A stretch of 64,000 bases of DNA from Stenotrophomonas lacuserhaii (lineage in GTDB: Bacteria; Pseudomonadota; Gammaproteobacteria; Xanthomonadales; Xanthomonadaceae). Position 1 is the stretch's first letter; every line of letters begins with the position of its first letter. The translations under genes and the position numbers were made by a program. This document shows positions 56,521 to 64,000 of this stretch, one piece after another. The stretch lies in contig NZ_JACSQS010000005.1 in NCBI RefSeq assembly GCF_014836545.1, positions 35,594-99,593 of the forward strand, given 5' to 3'. Below the pieces are notes generated by a model, which was not told where the DNA came from, searched no databases, and was given only the letters and a program-made list of their open reading frames with translations.

Positions 56521-56571
56521 CGCCGTACATTACCGCGAATGGACCGCGGCCGGCACCCGGCGCAAACAGAA

Positions 56572-56598
56572 ACGCGCCGGTGGAAGCCACCGGCGCGT
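56572..56598 (-). terminator. Rho-independent terminator of the FKBP gene
   Basis: On the minus strand, arms ACGCGCCGGTGG and CCACCGGCGCGT with a CTT loop, followed by TTCTGTTT, about 20 bases after the FKBP stop codon. Confidence 0.75.
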
Positions 56599-56619
56599 CG
56601 GGTCGAACGGCGCTGCTGA

Positions 56620-57321
56620 TTACTTGACGCTAACCAGCTTGATTTCGAACTGCACGGCCACGTTCGGCGGGAACGGGGTACGCGGGTCGGCACCATAGGC
56701 CTGTTCCGGCGGCAGGGTCACTTCCCACTTCGAACCGGCCGGCATCTGCAGCAGGGTCTCGCGCATGGCCTTCATTTCCACTTCGCTCAGCTTCATCGCA
56801 GGAATCTGCTGGGCGGGGCGTGCTTCAGCCGGACGGGTGCCGTACGGGAACGGACCGGCCACTTCCAGCTGCACGGTGCTGGCCTGCGTCGGCTTGGCGC
56901 CCTTGCCGGCTTCGATCACGCGGTACTGCACGCCGCTGGCCAGGGTCTGCACGCCGGCCTTGGCCTTGTTGGTGGCCAGGAACTGGGTGCTCTTGGTCTT
57001 GTTTTCAGCAGCAGCCTTGTCGTACTCGGCCTTGGCGGCCTGCGCACGACCCTGCTCGCGCTTCTGGAACGCTTCAACGGCCGGCTTCAGCTGGTCGGCG
57101 GTAATGGCCGGCTGCTTCTTGGCGTAGGCATCCTGCAGGCCCTTCACCACCGAGTTGATGTCCAGCTGCTCACCGCGACCGGTCAGCTCGGCAAGGTTGT
57201 TGCCGTAGTCATAACCGAAGTAATAGCTGAGCTTGCCCTTTTCGGACGCAACGTCCTGGGCGAAGGCATTGCCCGTCAGGGCCAGGGCCGCGACGGCGAC
57301 CGCGATAGAACGCAACTTCAT
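56620..57321 (-). CDS. FKBP-type peptidyl-prolyl isomerase (Mip/FkpA-like)
   Basis: A 233-residue exported chaperone-isomerase. A signal peptide of about 21 residues ends NAFA. The N-terminal dimerisation region (about 30-120) is helical and rich in Ala, Lys and Glu. The C-terminal FKBP domain contains VQYRVIEAGKGAKPTQAS and PPEQAYGADPRTPFPPN. The domain has lost some of the usual FKBP tyrosine and phenylalanine positions, so activity should be checked. Start ATG has GGAGAA 8 bases upstream. The usual job is folding of outer-membrane and periplasmic proteins. Confidence 0.88.
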   Translation of the reverse strand: MKLRSIAVAVAALALTGNAFAQDVASEKGKLSYYFGYDYGNNLAELTGRGEQLDINSVVKGLQDAYAKKQPAITADQLKPAVEAFQKREQGRAQAAKAEYDKAAAENKTKSTQFLATNKAKAGVQTLASGVQYRVIEAGKGAKPTQASTVQLEVAGPFPYGTRPAEARPAQQIPAMKLSEVEMKAMRETLLQMPAGSKWEVTLPPEQAYGADPRTPFPPNVAVQFEIKLVSVK

Positions 57322-57489
57322 CAAACAATTCTCCAGGGGTGGTAACTCAGGGGGCGTTTTCGCCGCCCTGAGGCGACGGGTTAGGATAGCGGCCGCGAGG
57401 GGGGTTCCGCTACTGACAACGCAGGCTTTGACCTGATTGCGTTTCAAGAGTTCAACATCACTGTTTTTTAACGTTTCTGGAGATTCCGC

Positions 57490-58284
57490 GTGGCCGACGC
57501 CCCGATTGCCGCCCCCGTTGCCGTAATGGACCACGGTGCCATCCGCACCGTGACGGTGCAGCGGCCGGAGAAACTCAATGCACTCAACGGGGAAACCCTG
57601 CGCGCGCTGGCTGCGGCGTTCGAGGACGCCGCCCGGGACCCGGCCGTGCGCGTCGTGATCCTGACCGGCGCCGGGCCGAAAGCCTTCGTTGCAGGGGCTG
57701 ACATCAGTGAGATGAACACCCTGTCGGCCGTGCAGGGGCGGGACTTTTCCATTCTGGGACAGCGCCTTATGCGTCAGATCGAGCGGATGCCCAAGCCGGT
57801 CATCGCACGCGTGAACGGGTTCGCACTGGGCGGCGGGCTGGAGCTGGCCATGGCCTGCCACCTGCGTATCGCCGTCGATACCGCCCGGCTGGGCCAGCCG
57901 GAGATCACCCTGGGGCTGATTCCCGGCTTCGGCGGCAGCCAGCGCCTGCTGCGCCTGTGCGGACGCGCCGCCACGCTGGAACTGTGCCTGCTGGGCACTC
58001 CCATCGATGCTGCGCGTGCGCTGCAGCTGGGCCTGGTGAACGAAGTCGCCGGCGCCGAGGCGCTGGATGCGCGCGTGGCCGCGCACGCCGAACGCCTCGC
58101 AAACGCGGCGCCGCTGGCCCTGCGGGCGCTGCTGGATGCGGTGCACGTAGGCGGCGAATGCAGCCTGGAATCGGGGCTGGAATACGAAAGTGCGCAGTTC
58201 GGGCTGCTGTTTGCCACCCAGGACATGCGCGAAGGCACCAGCGCCTTCCTTGAACGCCGCCCTGCCGTATTCCAGAACCGCTGA
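57490..58284 (+). CDS. Enoyl-CoA hydratase/isomerase family protein
   Basis: A 264-residue crotonase. The oxyanion-hole segment is KAFVAGADISEM, the first catalytic glutamate is in GGGLELAMACHLRIA, and the second in GQPEITLGLIPGFGGSQRL; both are present, so hydratase activity is expected. GTG start with GGAG about 7 bases upstream. It is divergent from the FKBP gene. Which acyl chain it acts on is open. Confidence 0.85.
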   Translation: MADAPIAAPVAVMDHGAIRTVTVQRPEKLNALNGETLRALAAAFEDAARDPAVRVVILTGAGPKAFVAGADISEMNTLSAVQGRDFSILGQRLMRQIERMPKPVIARVNGFALGGGLELAMACHLRIAVDTARLGQPEITLGLIPGFGGSQRLLRLCGRAATLELCLLGTPIDAARALQLGLVNEVAGAEALDARVAAHAERLANAAPLALRALLDAVHVGGECSLESGLEYESAQFGLLFATQDMREGTSAFLERRPAVFQNR

Positions 58285-58287
58285 ACC

Positions 58288-58644
58288 ATGGCACGCGTGA
58301 TCGACCCTGCCGTGCTGCTGGAACGGGTGTTGGCCGACGACCTGGATGGCGCAGTGCAGGCTGGCCTGATGGAGTACGCGCCCGGTGAGGCCGATGCCAG
58401 CCGGGTGCCCGGGCATCCGGATCTGCCGCAGCGGTTGCTGCAGGCCCAGCACCAGCTGCGCCAGGCTTGGGCGGCACGGGAGCGCTACCGGGCACGTGCG
58501 GTACGCCTGGCGCGCCGCGATGCCGAGCGCGACGCGCGCCGCGCACCGCCGCCGGCACCCGACCAGAAGCCCGCCCTGCCCTCTGCCGCCGCGGCGATCC
58601 TGGCGCGCGCCAAGGCGCGGGCGGCCGCCCCCAAAGGAAGCTGA
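58288..58644 (+). CDS. Conserved hypothetical protein upstream of nth
   Basis: A 118-residue basic, arginine- and alanine-rich protein, mostly helical and with a Pro-rich linker near residue 85. No domain recognised. It starts 3 bases after the enoyl-CoA hydratase stop, and its stop overlaps the nth start (TGATG). The tight spacing on both sides supports a real gene. It resembles the small nth-preceding proteins of xanthomonads. Confidence 0.6.
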   Translation: MARVIDPAVLLERVLADDLDGAVQAGLMEYAPGEADASRVPGHPDLPQRLLQAQHQLRQAWAARERYRARAVRLARRDAERDARRAPPPAPDQKPALPSAAAAILARAKARAAAPKGS

Positions 58645-59333
58645 TGGCTACCGCCAGCAAGACCGCACGCGCACCTGCGCGGCGTACCGCGAAGATGCCG
58701 CGCGCCGACGTGGTGGAGATGTTCACCCGATTGCGCGAGCTCAATCCGCATCCGAAGACCGAACTGGAGTACAGCTCACCGTTCGAGCTGCTGGTGGCCG
58801 TGGCGCTGTCGGCGCAGGCCACCGACGTGGGCGTCAACAAGGCCACGCGCAAGCTGTTTCCAGTGGCCAACACGCCGCAGGCGATCCTGGACCTGGGCGA
58901 AGAAGGCCTGAAGCGCTATATCTCCACCATCGGCCTGTTCAACGCCAAGGCGAAGAACGTGATCGCCGCCTGCCGCCTGCTGGTGGAGCAGCACGGCAGC
59001 GTGGTGCCGGAAGACCGCGCCGCGCTGGAAGCCCTGCCCGGCGTGGGCCGCAAGACCGCCAACGTGGTGCTCAACACCGCCTTCGGGCAGCCGACCATGG
59101 CGGTGGACACGCATATTTTCCGGGTGTCCAACCGTACCGGGCTGGCACCGGGCAAGGATGTGCGCGCCGTTGAGGACGGGCTGATGAAGGCGATTCCCGG
59201 GGAGTTCCTGCTCGATGCGCACCACTGGTTGATCCTGCACGGGCGCTATGTGTGCAAGGCGCGCAAGCCCGACTGCCCGCAGTGCGTGATCCGCGATCTG
59301 TGCCGCTTCAAGGACAAGACGCAAAGCGCCTGA
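58644..59333 (+). CDS. nth: Endonuclease III
   Basis: A 229-residue DNA glycosylase/AP lyase for oxidised pyrimidines. The helix-hairpin-helix is LPGVGRKTANVV, holding the catalytic lysine, and the aspartate follows in VDTHIFRVSNR. The [4Fe-4S] ligands are the C-x6-C-x2-C-x5-C in CKARKPDCPQCVIRDLC. The N-terminus is extended by about 17 basic residues compared with E. coli. Confidence 0.93.
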   Translation: MATASKTARAPARRTAKMPRADVVEMFTRLRELNPHPKTELEYSSPFELLVAVALSAQATDVGVNKATRKLFPVANTPQAILDLGEEGLKRYISTIGLFNAKAKNVIAACRLLVEQHGSVVPEDRAALEALPGVGRKTANVVLNTAFGQPTMAVDTHIFRVSNRTGLAPGKDVRAVEDGLMKAIPGEFLLDAHHWLILHGRYVCKARKPDCPQCVIRDLCRFKDKTQSA

Positions 59334-59443
59334 AGCCAGTGCGCGCCCTGCCATCCCGACGCAATCCTGCCGTCATATGGATCGGGCCTGATAAGGGCCC
59401 TCCGCCCCGGCAAAGGCCGTGGCGGCCGACACGCGTTCGCAAA

Positions 59444-59461
59444 CTGTCATATTTACGCAAT
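59444..59461 (+). promoter_or_regulatory. Possible Pho box upstream of the porin
   Basis: CTGTCAT, four bases, ACGCAAT. The first half is a perfect PhoB half-site, the second weak. It lies 56 bases before the porin ATG. Confidence 0.5.
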
Positions 59462-59516
59462 CTTCACGATCTAGCCTGCGCGCATCTTCCCACCTGCCTG
59501 CAAGGCTACTTTCTCC

Positions 59517-60728
59517 ATGAAACTGCATCGCCAACTTCTCACTGCGGCCGTTGCGGCTGCGCTGTTCGTCCCGGCCGCCCACGCTGAAGTGGCCATCGAT
59601 GTGATCGGCGGCTCGGAGATCACCTTCGAAGGCCTGGTCCAGGCCGATGGCAACTGGTTCGACAACGATGTAGCCGACCTCAACGGCGGCGATGCAGCCA
59701 ACGGCAAGGACAGCGAGTTCGAGCTGCGTCGTGCCGAACTGGTGCTCAAGGGCAAGGGCCCGGGCAACGTGGAATGGGTGGTCGGCTACGACGCGAAGGC
59801 CGACAAGTTCCTCGACACCAACATCAAGTACAAGCTGGGCGGCAACAGCAGCCACTTCATCCAGCTGGGCCAGTACAAGCAGCCCAACAGCCTGGAAGAA
59901 CTCTCCAGCACCAAGAACAACGACTTCATCTCCAAGGCCGCAGTGACCAACACTTACGCCGTGGCGCGTCGCCTCGGCGGTGCCTGGGGCTACGGCCAGG
60001 ACAACTGGTCGGTGACCGCCAGCGCCTTCGGTCGCGAACTGACCCGCAACCTCGCCCACGGCAGTGGCTACGGCGCACGCGGCACCTTCGCCCCGATCAA
60101 CGAAAAGGGCCAGGTGCTGCATTTCGGCCTGAGCTACGTGGCCTATGACACCGACGCGGACACCCTGCGCGTGCGTGCCCGTCCGAATGCCGACCTCGCC
60201 ACCGTGCGCCTGATCGACAGCGGCAACATGGTCGACACCGACAACGTCACCACCCTGGGCGTGGAAGCGATGTACATCGGTGGCCCGTTCAAGGCGCAGG
60301 GTGAGTACTACAGCAGCAAGGCCAAGCGCATGGCCAACGACAACTACACCAGCGATGGTTTCTATGTCAGCGGCCTGTGGAACATCACCGGTGAGACTTG
60401 GGGCTACAAGGGCGGCGTGCCGGGCACCGGCCTGCCGGACAACCCCGCCAGCGGCATGTGGCAGCTTGGCGCACGCTATGACCACATGGACCTCAACGAC
60501 GGCAACCTGAGCGCCAACCCGGTCGCCGGTCGTCCGCCGATCGTGGACGGCGTGCTCGGCGGCAAGATGGATATCTGGACCGTGGGCGTGAACTACTACT
60601 GGCGCTCCAACACCAAGTTCGCCCTGAACTACGTGATGGTGGACAGCCAGAAGTACAGCTCCAGCGTGCGTGGCTTCGTCAATGACGACCCGAACATCCT
60701 GGAAGCACGCCTGCAGTTCTTCTGGTAA
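59517..60728 (+). CDS. Phosphate-selective porin (OprO/OprP family)
   Basis: A 403-residue outer-membrane porin. Signal peptide of about 23 residues (ending AHA), then an N-terminal segment with EITFEGLVQADGNWFDND and a barrel of about 16 strands ending in LEARLQFFW. Many lysines and arginines fit an anion channel. Located directly upstream of two pstS genes, it would admit phosphate or pyrophosphate under starvation. Confidence 0.88.
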   Translation: MKLHRQLLTAAVAAALFVPAAHAEVAIDVIGGSEITFEGLVQADGNWFDNDVADLNGGDAANGKDSEFELRRAELVLKGKGPGNVEWVVGYDAKADKFLDTNIKYKLGGNSSHFIQLGQYKQPNSLEELSSTKNNDFISKAAVTNTYAVARRLGGAWGYGQDNWSVTASAFGRELTRNLAHGSGYGARGTFAPINEKGQVLHFGLSYVAYDTDADTLRVRARPNADLATVRLIDSGNMVDTDNVTTLGVEAMYIGGPFKAQGEYYSSKAKRMANDNYTSDGFYVSGLWNITGETWGYKGGVPGTGLPDNPASGMWQLGARYDHMDLNDGNLSANPVAGRPPIVDGVLGGKMDIWTVGVNYYWRSNTKFALNYVMVDSQKYSSSVRGFVNDDPNILEARLQFFW

Positions 60729-60758
60729 GACCCGTAGTTGCAATCAGCTGATCGTGGA

Positions 60759-60781
60759 GGGCACGGCATTGCGCCGTGCCC
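60759..60781 (+). terminator. Rho-independent terminator after the porin gene
   Basis: GGGCACGGC, loop ATTGC, GCCGTGCCC, then TTCTGCGTTTG, 30 bases after the stop. Confidence 0.65.
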
Positions 60782-60827
60782 TTCTGCGTTTGTGGGCACC
60801 TTACCGCCGTCTGGTCGGTTTTTTACG

Positions 60828-60845
60828 CTGTCATGGATGCGTCAT
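60828..60845 (+). promoter_or_regulatory. Pho box upstream of first pstS
   Basis: CTGTCAT GGAT GCGTCAT: two 7-base half-sites with 4-base spacing, the PhoB pattern, 90 bases before the start codon. Confidence 0.65.
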
Positions 60846-60934
60846 GTGACAGTCGCGCTGGTGTCACGCAATCGTTATGGAATGTGCAGCGACACGACGG
60901 GTACTCACCCGTCCACCACCCAGGAGCCATCCCC

Positions 60935-61954
60935 GTGATCCACGCCTTCAAGTCGCGCGCCGCCGTCGCCATCCTGGCCGCGTCGTCCGTCTTCGCCGCC
61001 AACGCCGCTGATGTGACCGGCGCCGGCGCGTCCTTCATCTTCCCCGTGATGTCCAAGTGGTCGGCCGATTACACCGTCGCCACCGGCAAGAAGGTCAATT
61101 ACCAGTCCATCGGTTCCGGCGGTGGCATCGCGCAGATCAAGGCCGCCACGGTCGACTTCGGTTCCTCCGATGCTCCGCTGAAGCCGGAAGAACTGGCTGC
61201 TGCAGGCCTGGCCCAGTTCCCCTCGGTGATCGGCGGCGTGGTGCCGGTGATCAACGTGGCCGGCATCGCCCCGGGCGCGCTGAAGCTGGATGGCGCCACC
61301 CTGGCCAACATCTTCCTGGGCAAGATCAAGACCTGGAACGACCCGGCCATCGCCGCGCTGAACCCGGGCCTGACCCTGCCGGCGGCGAAGGTCACCATCG
61401 TCCACCGTTCGGACGGTTCGGGCACCACCTTCAACTTCGTCAACTACCTGTCCAAGGTCAGCCCGGAGTGGAAGAGCAAGGTCGGTGAAGGCACCTCGGT
61501 CCAGTGGCCGGCCGGCATCGGCGGCAAAGGCAACGAAGGCGTCGCTGCCTACGTGAAGCAGATCAAGGGCGGCATCGGCTACGTCGAACTGTCCTACGCA
61601 CTGCAGAACCGCATGTCCTACGCTTCGATGAAGAACGCCGCCGGCAATGTCGTGCAGCCGTCGGACACCACCTTCGCCGCCGCTGCCGCCAGCGCCGACT
61701 GGGCCAACGCCAAGGACTTCTACCTGGTGATGACCAATGCACCGGGCGCCCAGGCTTGGCCGATCACCGCCACCAACTTCATCCTGGTGCGCAAGCAGCC
61801 GCGCAACGTGGCCAATGCGAAGGCGACCCAGGACTTCTTCCGCTGGATCTACAAGAGCGGCGACAACCAGGCCAAGCAGCTGGACTACGTGCCGCTGCCG
61901 GACAGCCTGGTGCAGCAGATCGAAACGTACTGGACGCAGAACCTGAAGTACTGA
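60935..61954 (+). CDS. pstS: Phosphate-binding protein PstS, soluble type
   Basis: A 339-residue periplasmic binding protein. Signal peptide ends in FAANA; the mature protein begins ADVTGAGASFIFPVMSKW. Phosphate contacts are in GAGASFIFP, YQSIGSGGGIAQIKA and VHRSDGSGTTFNFV. The GTG at 60935 has CAGGAG about 9 bases upstream. A paralogue with a lipobox follows at 62399, so this is the freely soluble form. Confidence 0.93.
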   Translation: MIHAFKSRAAVAILAASSVFAANAADVTGAGASFIFPVMSKWSADYTVATGKKVNYQSIGSGGGIAQIKAATVDFGSSDAPLKPEELAAAGLAQFPSVIGGVVPVINVAGIAPGALKLDGATLANIFLGKIKTWNDPAIAALNPGLTLPAAKVTIVHRSDGSGTTFNFVNYLSKVSPEWKSKVGEGTSVQWPAGIGGKGNEGVAAYVKQIKGGIGYVELSYALQNRMSYASMKNAAGNVVQPSDTTFAAAAASADWANAKDFYLVMTNAPGAQAWPITATNFILVRKQPRNVANAKATQDFFRWIYKSGDNQAKQLDYVPLPDSLVQQIETYWTQNLKY

Positions 61955-61967
61955 TCCATCACGACAT

Positions 61968-62044
61968 GGGGCCGGCGGGGACTCTCTCCCTCCGCCGGCC
62001 CCGTCCGGGGCGCGTGACCTTTCCAGGGTTGCGCGTTTTTTTTT
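61968..62044 (+). terminator. Double hairpin terminator after first pstS
   Basis: A first stem, GGGGCCGGCGG with CCGCCGGCCCC (61968-62002), is followed by a second, CGCGTGACC with GGTTGCGCG (62011-62035), and nine T at 62036-62044. It separates pstS-1 from pstS-2. Confidence 0.8.
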
Positions 62045-62075
62045 GCGCCCGGTCTTTGGCAGGCACGCTCGGGCG

Positions 62076-62177
62076 AGTGGGCGAAGGGAGCTGGGCAGGA
62101 CACGCCGCAAGTACGTCCTTGTAGGCTTCTGTTCGGCTCCTGCCTCACAGAGTCCTGCCCAGCTCCCTTCGCCCACT
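62076..62177 (+). repeat. Long palindromic element, copy B
   Basis: Perfect 26-base inverted arms (62076-62101 and 62152-62177) around a core with ACACGCCGCAAGTACGTCC and TGTAGGCT. The same core, reversed, is in the element at 43-147, whose arms differ but are also self-complementary. No other feature in the 444-base gap between the pstS genes apart from the terminator and Pho box. Confidence 0.85.
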
Positions 62178-62316
62178 CCTGACAGACTGCGGGCGCGGTG
62201 GGGGGGGGAGCGAAGAGCAGAAGCCGCGCAGTTCTGGTCGCCCGCGCGGGAAGCGGGCGCTGGCGTGGGGGTGTGAAAGGCCCGTCATATGGTGACGTGG
62301 CGGGTGTTCGTGACCT

Positions 62317-62334
62317 GCGTCATCAGGCTGTAAC
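62317..62334 (+). promoter_or_regulatory. Pho box upstream of second pstS
   Basis: GCGTCAT CAGG CTGTAAC: two half-sites with 4-base spacing, 65 bases before the ATG, followed by an A-rich AACAAAAACATC stretch. Confidence 0.6.
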
Positions 62335-62398
62335 AAAAACATCATTTCATAGCCGCAACCGCCGGACAGACCGGCAACCTACCGCTATGGAGTGACGC

Positions 62399-63490
62399 AT
62401 GAAACTGCAGAAGGCCGGCCTGGCCACCCTTTCCCTGGCCATTGCCCTCGGGCTGTCGGCCTGCGGCGGCAACGAAGCGCCGACCGCCCAGCAGCCGGCC
62501 GATGGTTCCACTGCCGCGGCCCCGGCCGCCGGTGACAAGGTCAGCGCCGAAGTCTCCGGCGCCGGCGCTTCCTTCATCTTCCCGCTGGTGTCCAAGTGGT
62601 CGGCCGATTACAACGCGGCCAGCGGCGCCAAGATCAACTACCAGTCGATCGGCTCCGGCGGCGGCATCGCCCAGATCAAGGCAGGCACCGTTGATTTCGG
62701 TTCGTCGGACAAGCCGCTCAGCAGCGAAGAGCTGGCCCAGTCCGGCCTGGCGCAGTTCCCGTCGGCCATCGGCGGCGTGGTGCCGGTGGTCAACATCGAA
62801 GGCCTGGAGCCGGGCAAGCTGCGCCTGAGCGGCGCCCTGCTGGCCGACATCTTCCTGGGCAAGATCAAGACCTGGAACGACCCGGCCATCGTCGCCGCCA
62901 ACCCGGGCGTGACCCTGCCGGAAGGCAAGATCACCCTGGTGCACCGCTCCGATGGTTCGGGCACCACCTTCAACTTCACCAACTACCTGTCCAAGGTCAG
63001 CGCGGACTGGAAGGGCAAGGTCGGCGAAGGCACTTCGGTGCAGTGGCCGGACGGCGTGGGTGGCAAGGGCAACGAAGGCGTGGCTTCGTACGTGAAGCAG
63101 ATCAAGGGCTCGATCGGCTATGTCGAACTGGCCTACGCCCTGCAGAACAGCATGCCATACACCTCCATGCAGAACGCGGCCGGCACCTGGGTGCAGCCGA
63201 GCGCTGAAACCTTCGCCGCCGCTGCCGCCAGCGCCGACTGGGCCAGCGCCAAGGACTTCAACCTGGTCATCACCAATGCACCGGGTGAGCAGGCATGGCC
63301 GATCACCGCCACCAACTTCATGCTGATGCAGAAGCAGCCCAAGGATGCCAAGCGCAACCAGGACGCACTGGCGTTCTTCAAGTGGGCCTTCGAAAACGGC
63401 CAGGCGCAGGCCAACGAGCTGCACTACGTGCCGCTGCCGGCCGAGCTGGTCACCCAGATCGAAGCCTACTGGGGTACTGAACTGAAGTGA
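62399..63490 (+). CDS. pstS: Phosphate-binding protein PstS, lipoprotein type
   Basis: A 363-residue protein with a lipobox LSAC at about residue 21, then a low-complexity Ala/Pro linker of about 30 residues before GAGASFIFPLVSKWSADY. The binding domain keeps the same phosphate-site motifs as the soluble paralogue upstream and is closely similar throughout. It lies 85 bases before pstC, so it is the binding protein of the PstCAB transporter encoded beyond the window; the soluble copy may serve the same permease. Confidence 0.92.
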   Translation: MKLQKAGLATLSLAIALGLSACGGNEAPTAQQPADGSTAAAPAAGDKVSAEVSGAGASFIFPLVSKWSADYNAASGAKINYQSIGSGGGIAQIKAGTVDFGSSDKPLSSEELAQSGLAQFPSAIGGVVPVVNIEGLEPGKLRLSGALLADIFLGKIKTWNDPAIVAANPGVTLPEGKITLVHRSDGSGTTFNFTNYLSKVSADWKGKVGEGTSVQWPDGVGGKGNEGVASYVKQIKGSIGYVELAYALQNSMPYTSMQNAAGTWVQPSAETFAAAAASADWASAKDFNLVITNAPGEQAWPITATNFMLMQKQPKDAKRNQDALAFFKWAFENGQAQANELHYVPLPAELVTQIEAYWGTELK

Positions 63491-63498
63491 TGCCGGCA

Positions 63499-63523
63499 CG
63501 GTGCCCGCCCCGCGCGGGCACCG
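63499..63523 (+). terminator. Intercistronic hairpin between pstS and pstC
   Basis: CGGTGCCCGC, loop CCCGC, GCGGGCACCG, with no strong T-run. It may cause partial termination or stabilise pstS mRNA, which would explain more binding protein than permease. Confidence 0.55.
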
Positions 63524-63575
63524 TCCTTTCGAGTACCGCGTCACCCCGCCCCCAACTGGCCGCGTCGCCTATCCC

Positions 63576-64000
63576 ATGAATGCCATCGCACAGCCTGCCG
63601 CCGTACCTTCCACGCGTGATGCGCGTGACGCCCGCAATGACCGCCTGTTCCGATGGGTGCTGGTCGGCACCGTCATCTTCGTCCTGGCCGCGCTGGCCTG
63701 CGCCGCGCTGTCCATGCTGTGGGGCGGACGCCACGCCCTGGAAGCGCAGGGCCTGAGCTTCTTCTACTCCTCCGAATGGAATCCGGTGGAGAACAAATTC
63801 GGTGCGCTGGCACCGATCTACGGCACCCTGGTCACCGCGCTGATCGCCATGGTCATCGCCGTACCGGTGAGCTTCGGCATCGCCTTCTTCCTGACCGAAG
63901 TCGCCCCGCGCTGGATGCGCGGCCCGGTCGGTACGGCCATCGAACTGCTGGCCGGCATTCCTTCGATCATCTACGGCATGTGGGGCCTGTTCGTGCTGGT
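63576..64000 (+). CDS. pstC: Phosphate ABC transporter permease PstC (partial)
   Basis: The gene runs off the window end; about 141 residues are visible. An N-terminal cytoplasmic tail is followed by a helix (WVLVGTVIFVLAALACAALS), a periplasmic loop with FFYSSEWNPVENKFGALAPI, and helices with TLVTALIAMVIAVPVSFGIA and ELLAGIPSIIYGMWGLFVLV. The FGALAPIYGTLVTALIA block is typical of PstC. Confidence 0.9.
   Translation, partial: MNAIAQPAAVPSTRDARDARNDRLFRWVLVGTVIFVLAALACAALSMLWGGRHALEAQGLSFFYSSEWNPVENKFGALAPIYGTLVTALIAMVIAVPVSFGIAFFLTEVAPRWMRGPVGTAIELLAGIPSIIYGMWGLFVL

Overview
The window is a high-GC gammaproteobacterial chromosome segment, most likely Stenotrophomonas or a close Xanthomonadaceae relative. 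The evidence is the gene order petABC-sspA-sspB, the miaB-phoH-ybeY-corC block, a LasA/beta-lytic type secreted peptidase, an OprO/P porin beside two pstS genes, and many short GTAG-ended palindromes of the SMAG type between genes. No rRNA, tRNA, CRISPR array or intact insertion sequence was recognised.

Layout. 0.3-4.6 kb: DUF3301 protein, ClpXP adaptor sspB, sspA and the cytochrome bc1 operon. 4.8-7.5 kb: lytic transglycosylase, WYL regulator, glutathione S-transferase. 7.6-14.9 kb: miaB, phoH-like, ybeY, corC, a DUF4105 protein and corA. 15-25 kb: a putrescine block with a Sad-type aldehyde dehydrogenase, potI/H/G and potF, a glutamine-synthetase-like gamma-glutamylputrescine synthetase, a PuuB-like oxidase, and a puuD copy that has lost its catalytic middle. 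Two paralogous small secreted MoaF-like proteins lie around potIHG. 25-29.4 kb: two-receiver diguanylate cyclase, bacteriohemerythrin, MFS transporter and an anchored protein of unknown role.

29.4-40.4 kb is the accessory region and the most unusual part. A 2027-residue secreted YD/RHS protein ends in eight fibronectin-III-like repeats. It overlaps by 4 bases a separately secreted 298-residue protein made of the RHS core plus an HNH-like tip, which overlaps by 4 bases a DUF4265 gene (probable immunity). Downstream on the same strand is a more AT-rich array of small genes and wreckage: a DUF6984-like gene, two pieces of one Imm33-like family, a small membrane protein, a DUF416 gene, a frameshifted DUF5076-like gene and unassigned fragments. 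I read this as a polymorphic toxin locus whose core and tip are split off as their own secreted polypeptide, with a graveyard of past immunity genes.

40.5-64 kb: omega-amino-acid aminotransferase, ParB-like protein, DUF445 protein, M23 peptidase; a Fur-box-preceded iron uptake unit (TonB receptor, DUF3649, PepSY, DUF3325); rlmKL, hydrolase, AmpD-like amidase, sulfurtransferase, DUF1289-NUDIX fusion, FKBP; enoyl-CoA hydratase and nth; then a phosphate block (OprO/P porin, two pstS paralogues, start of pstC) with Pho-box-like sites. A roughly 100-base perfect or near-perfect palindrome with a conserved core occurs twice, near each end of the window.
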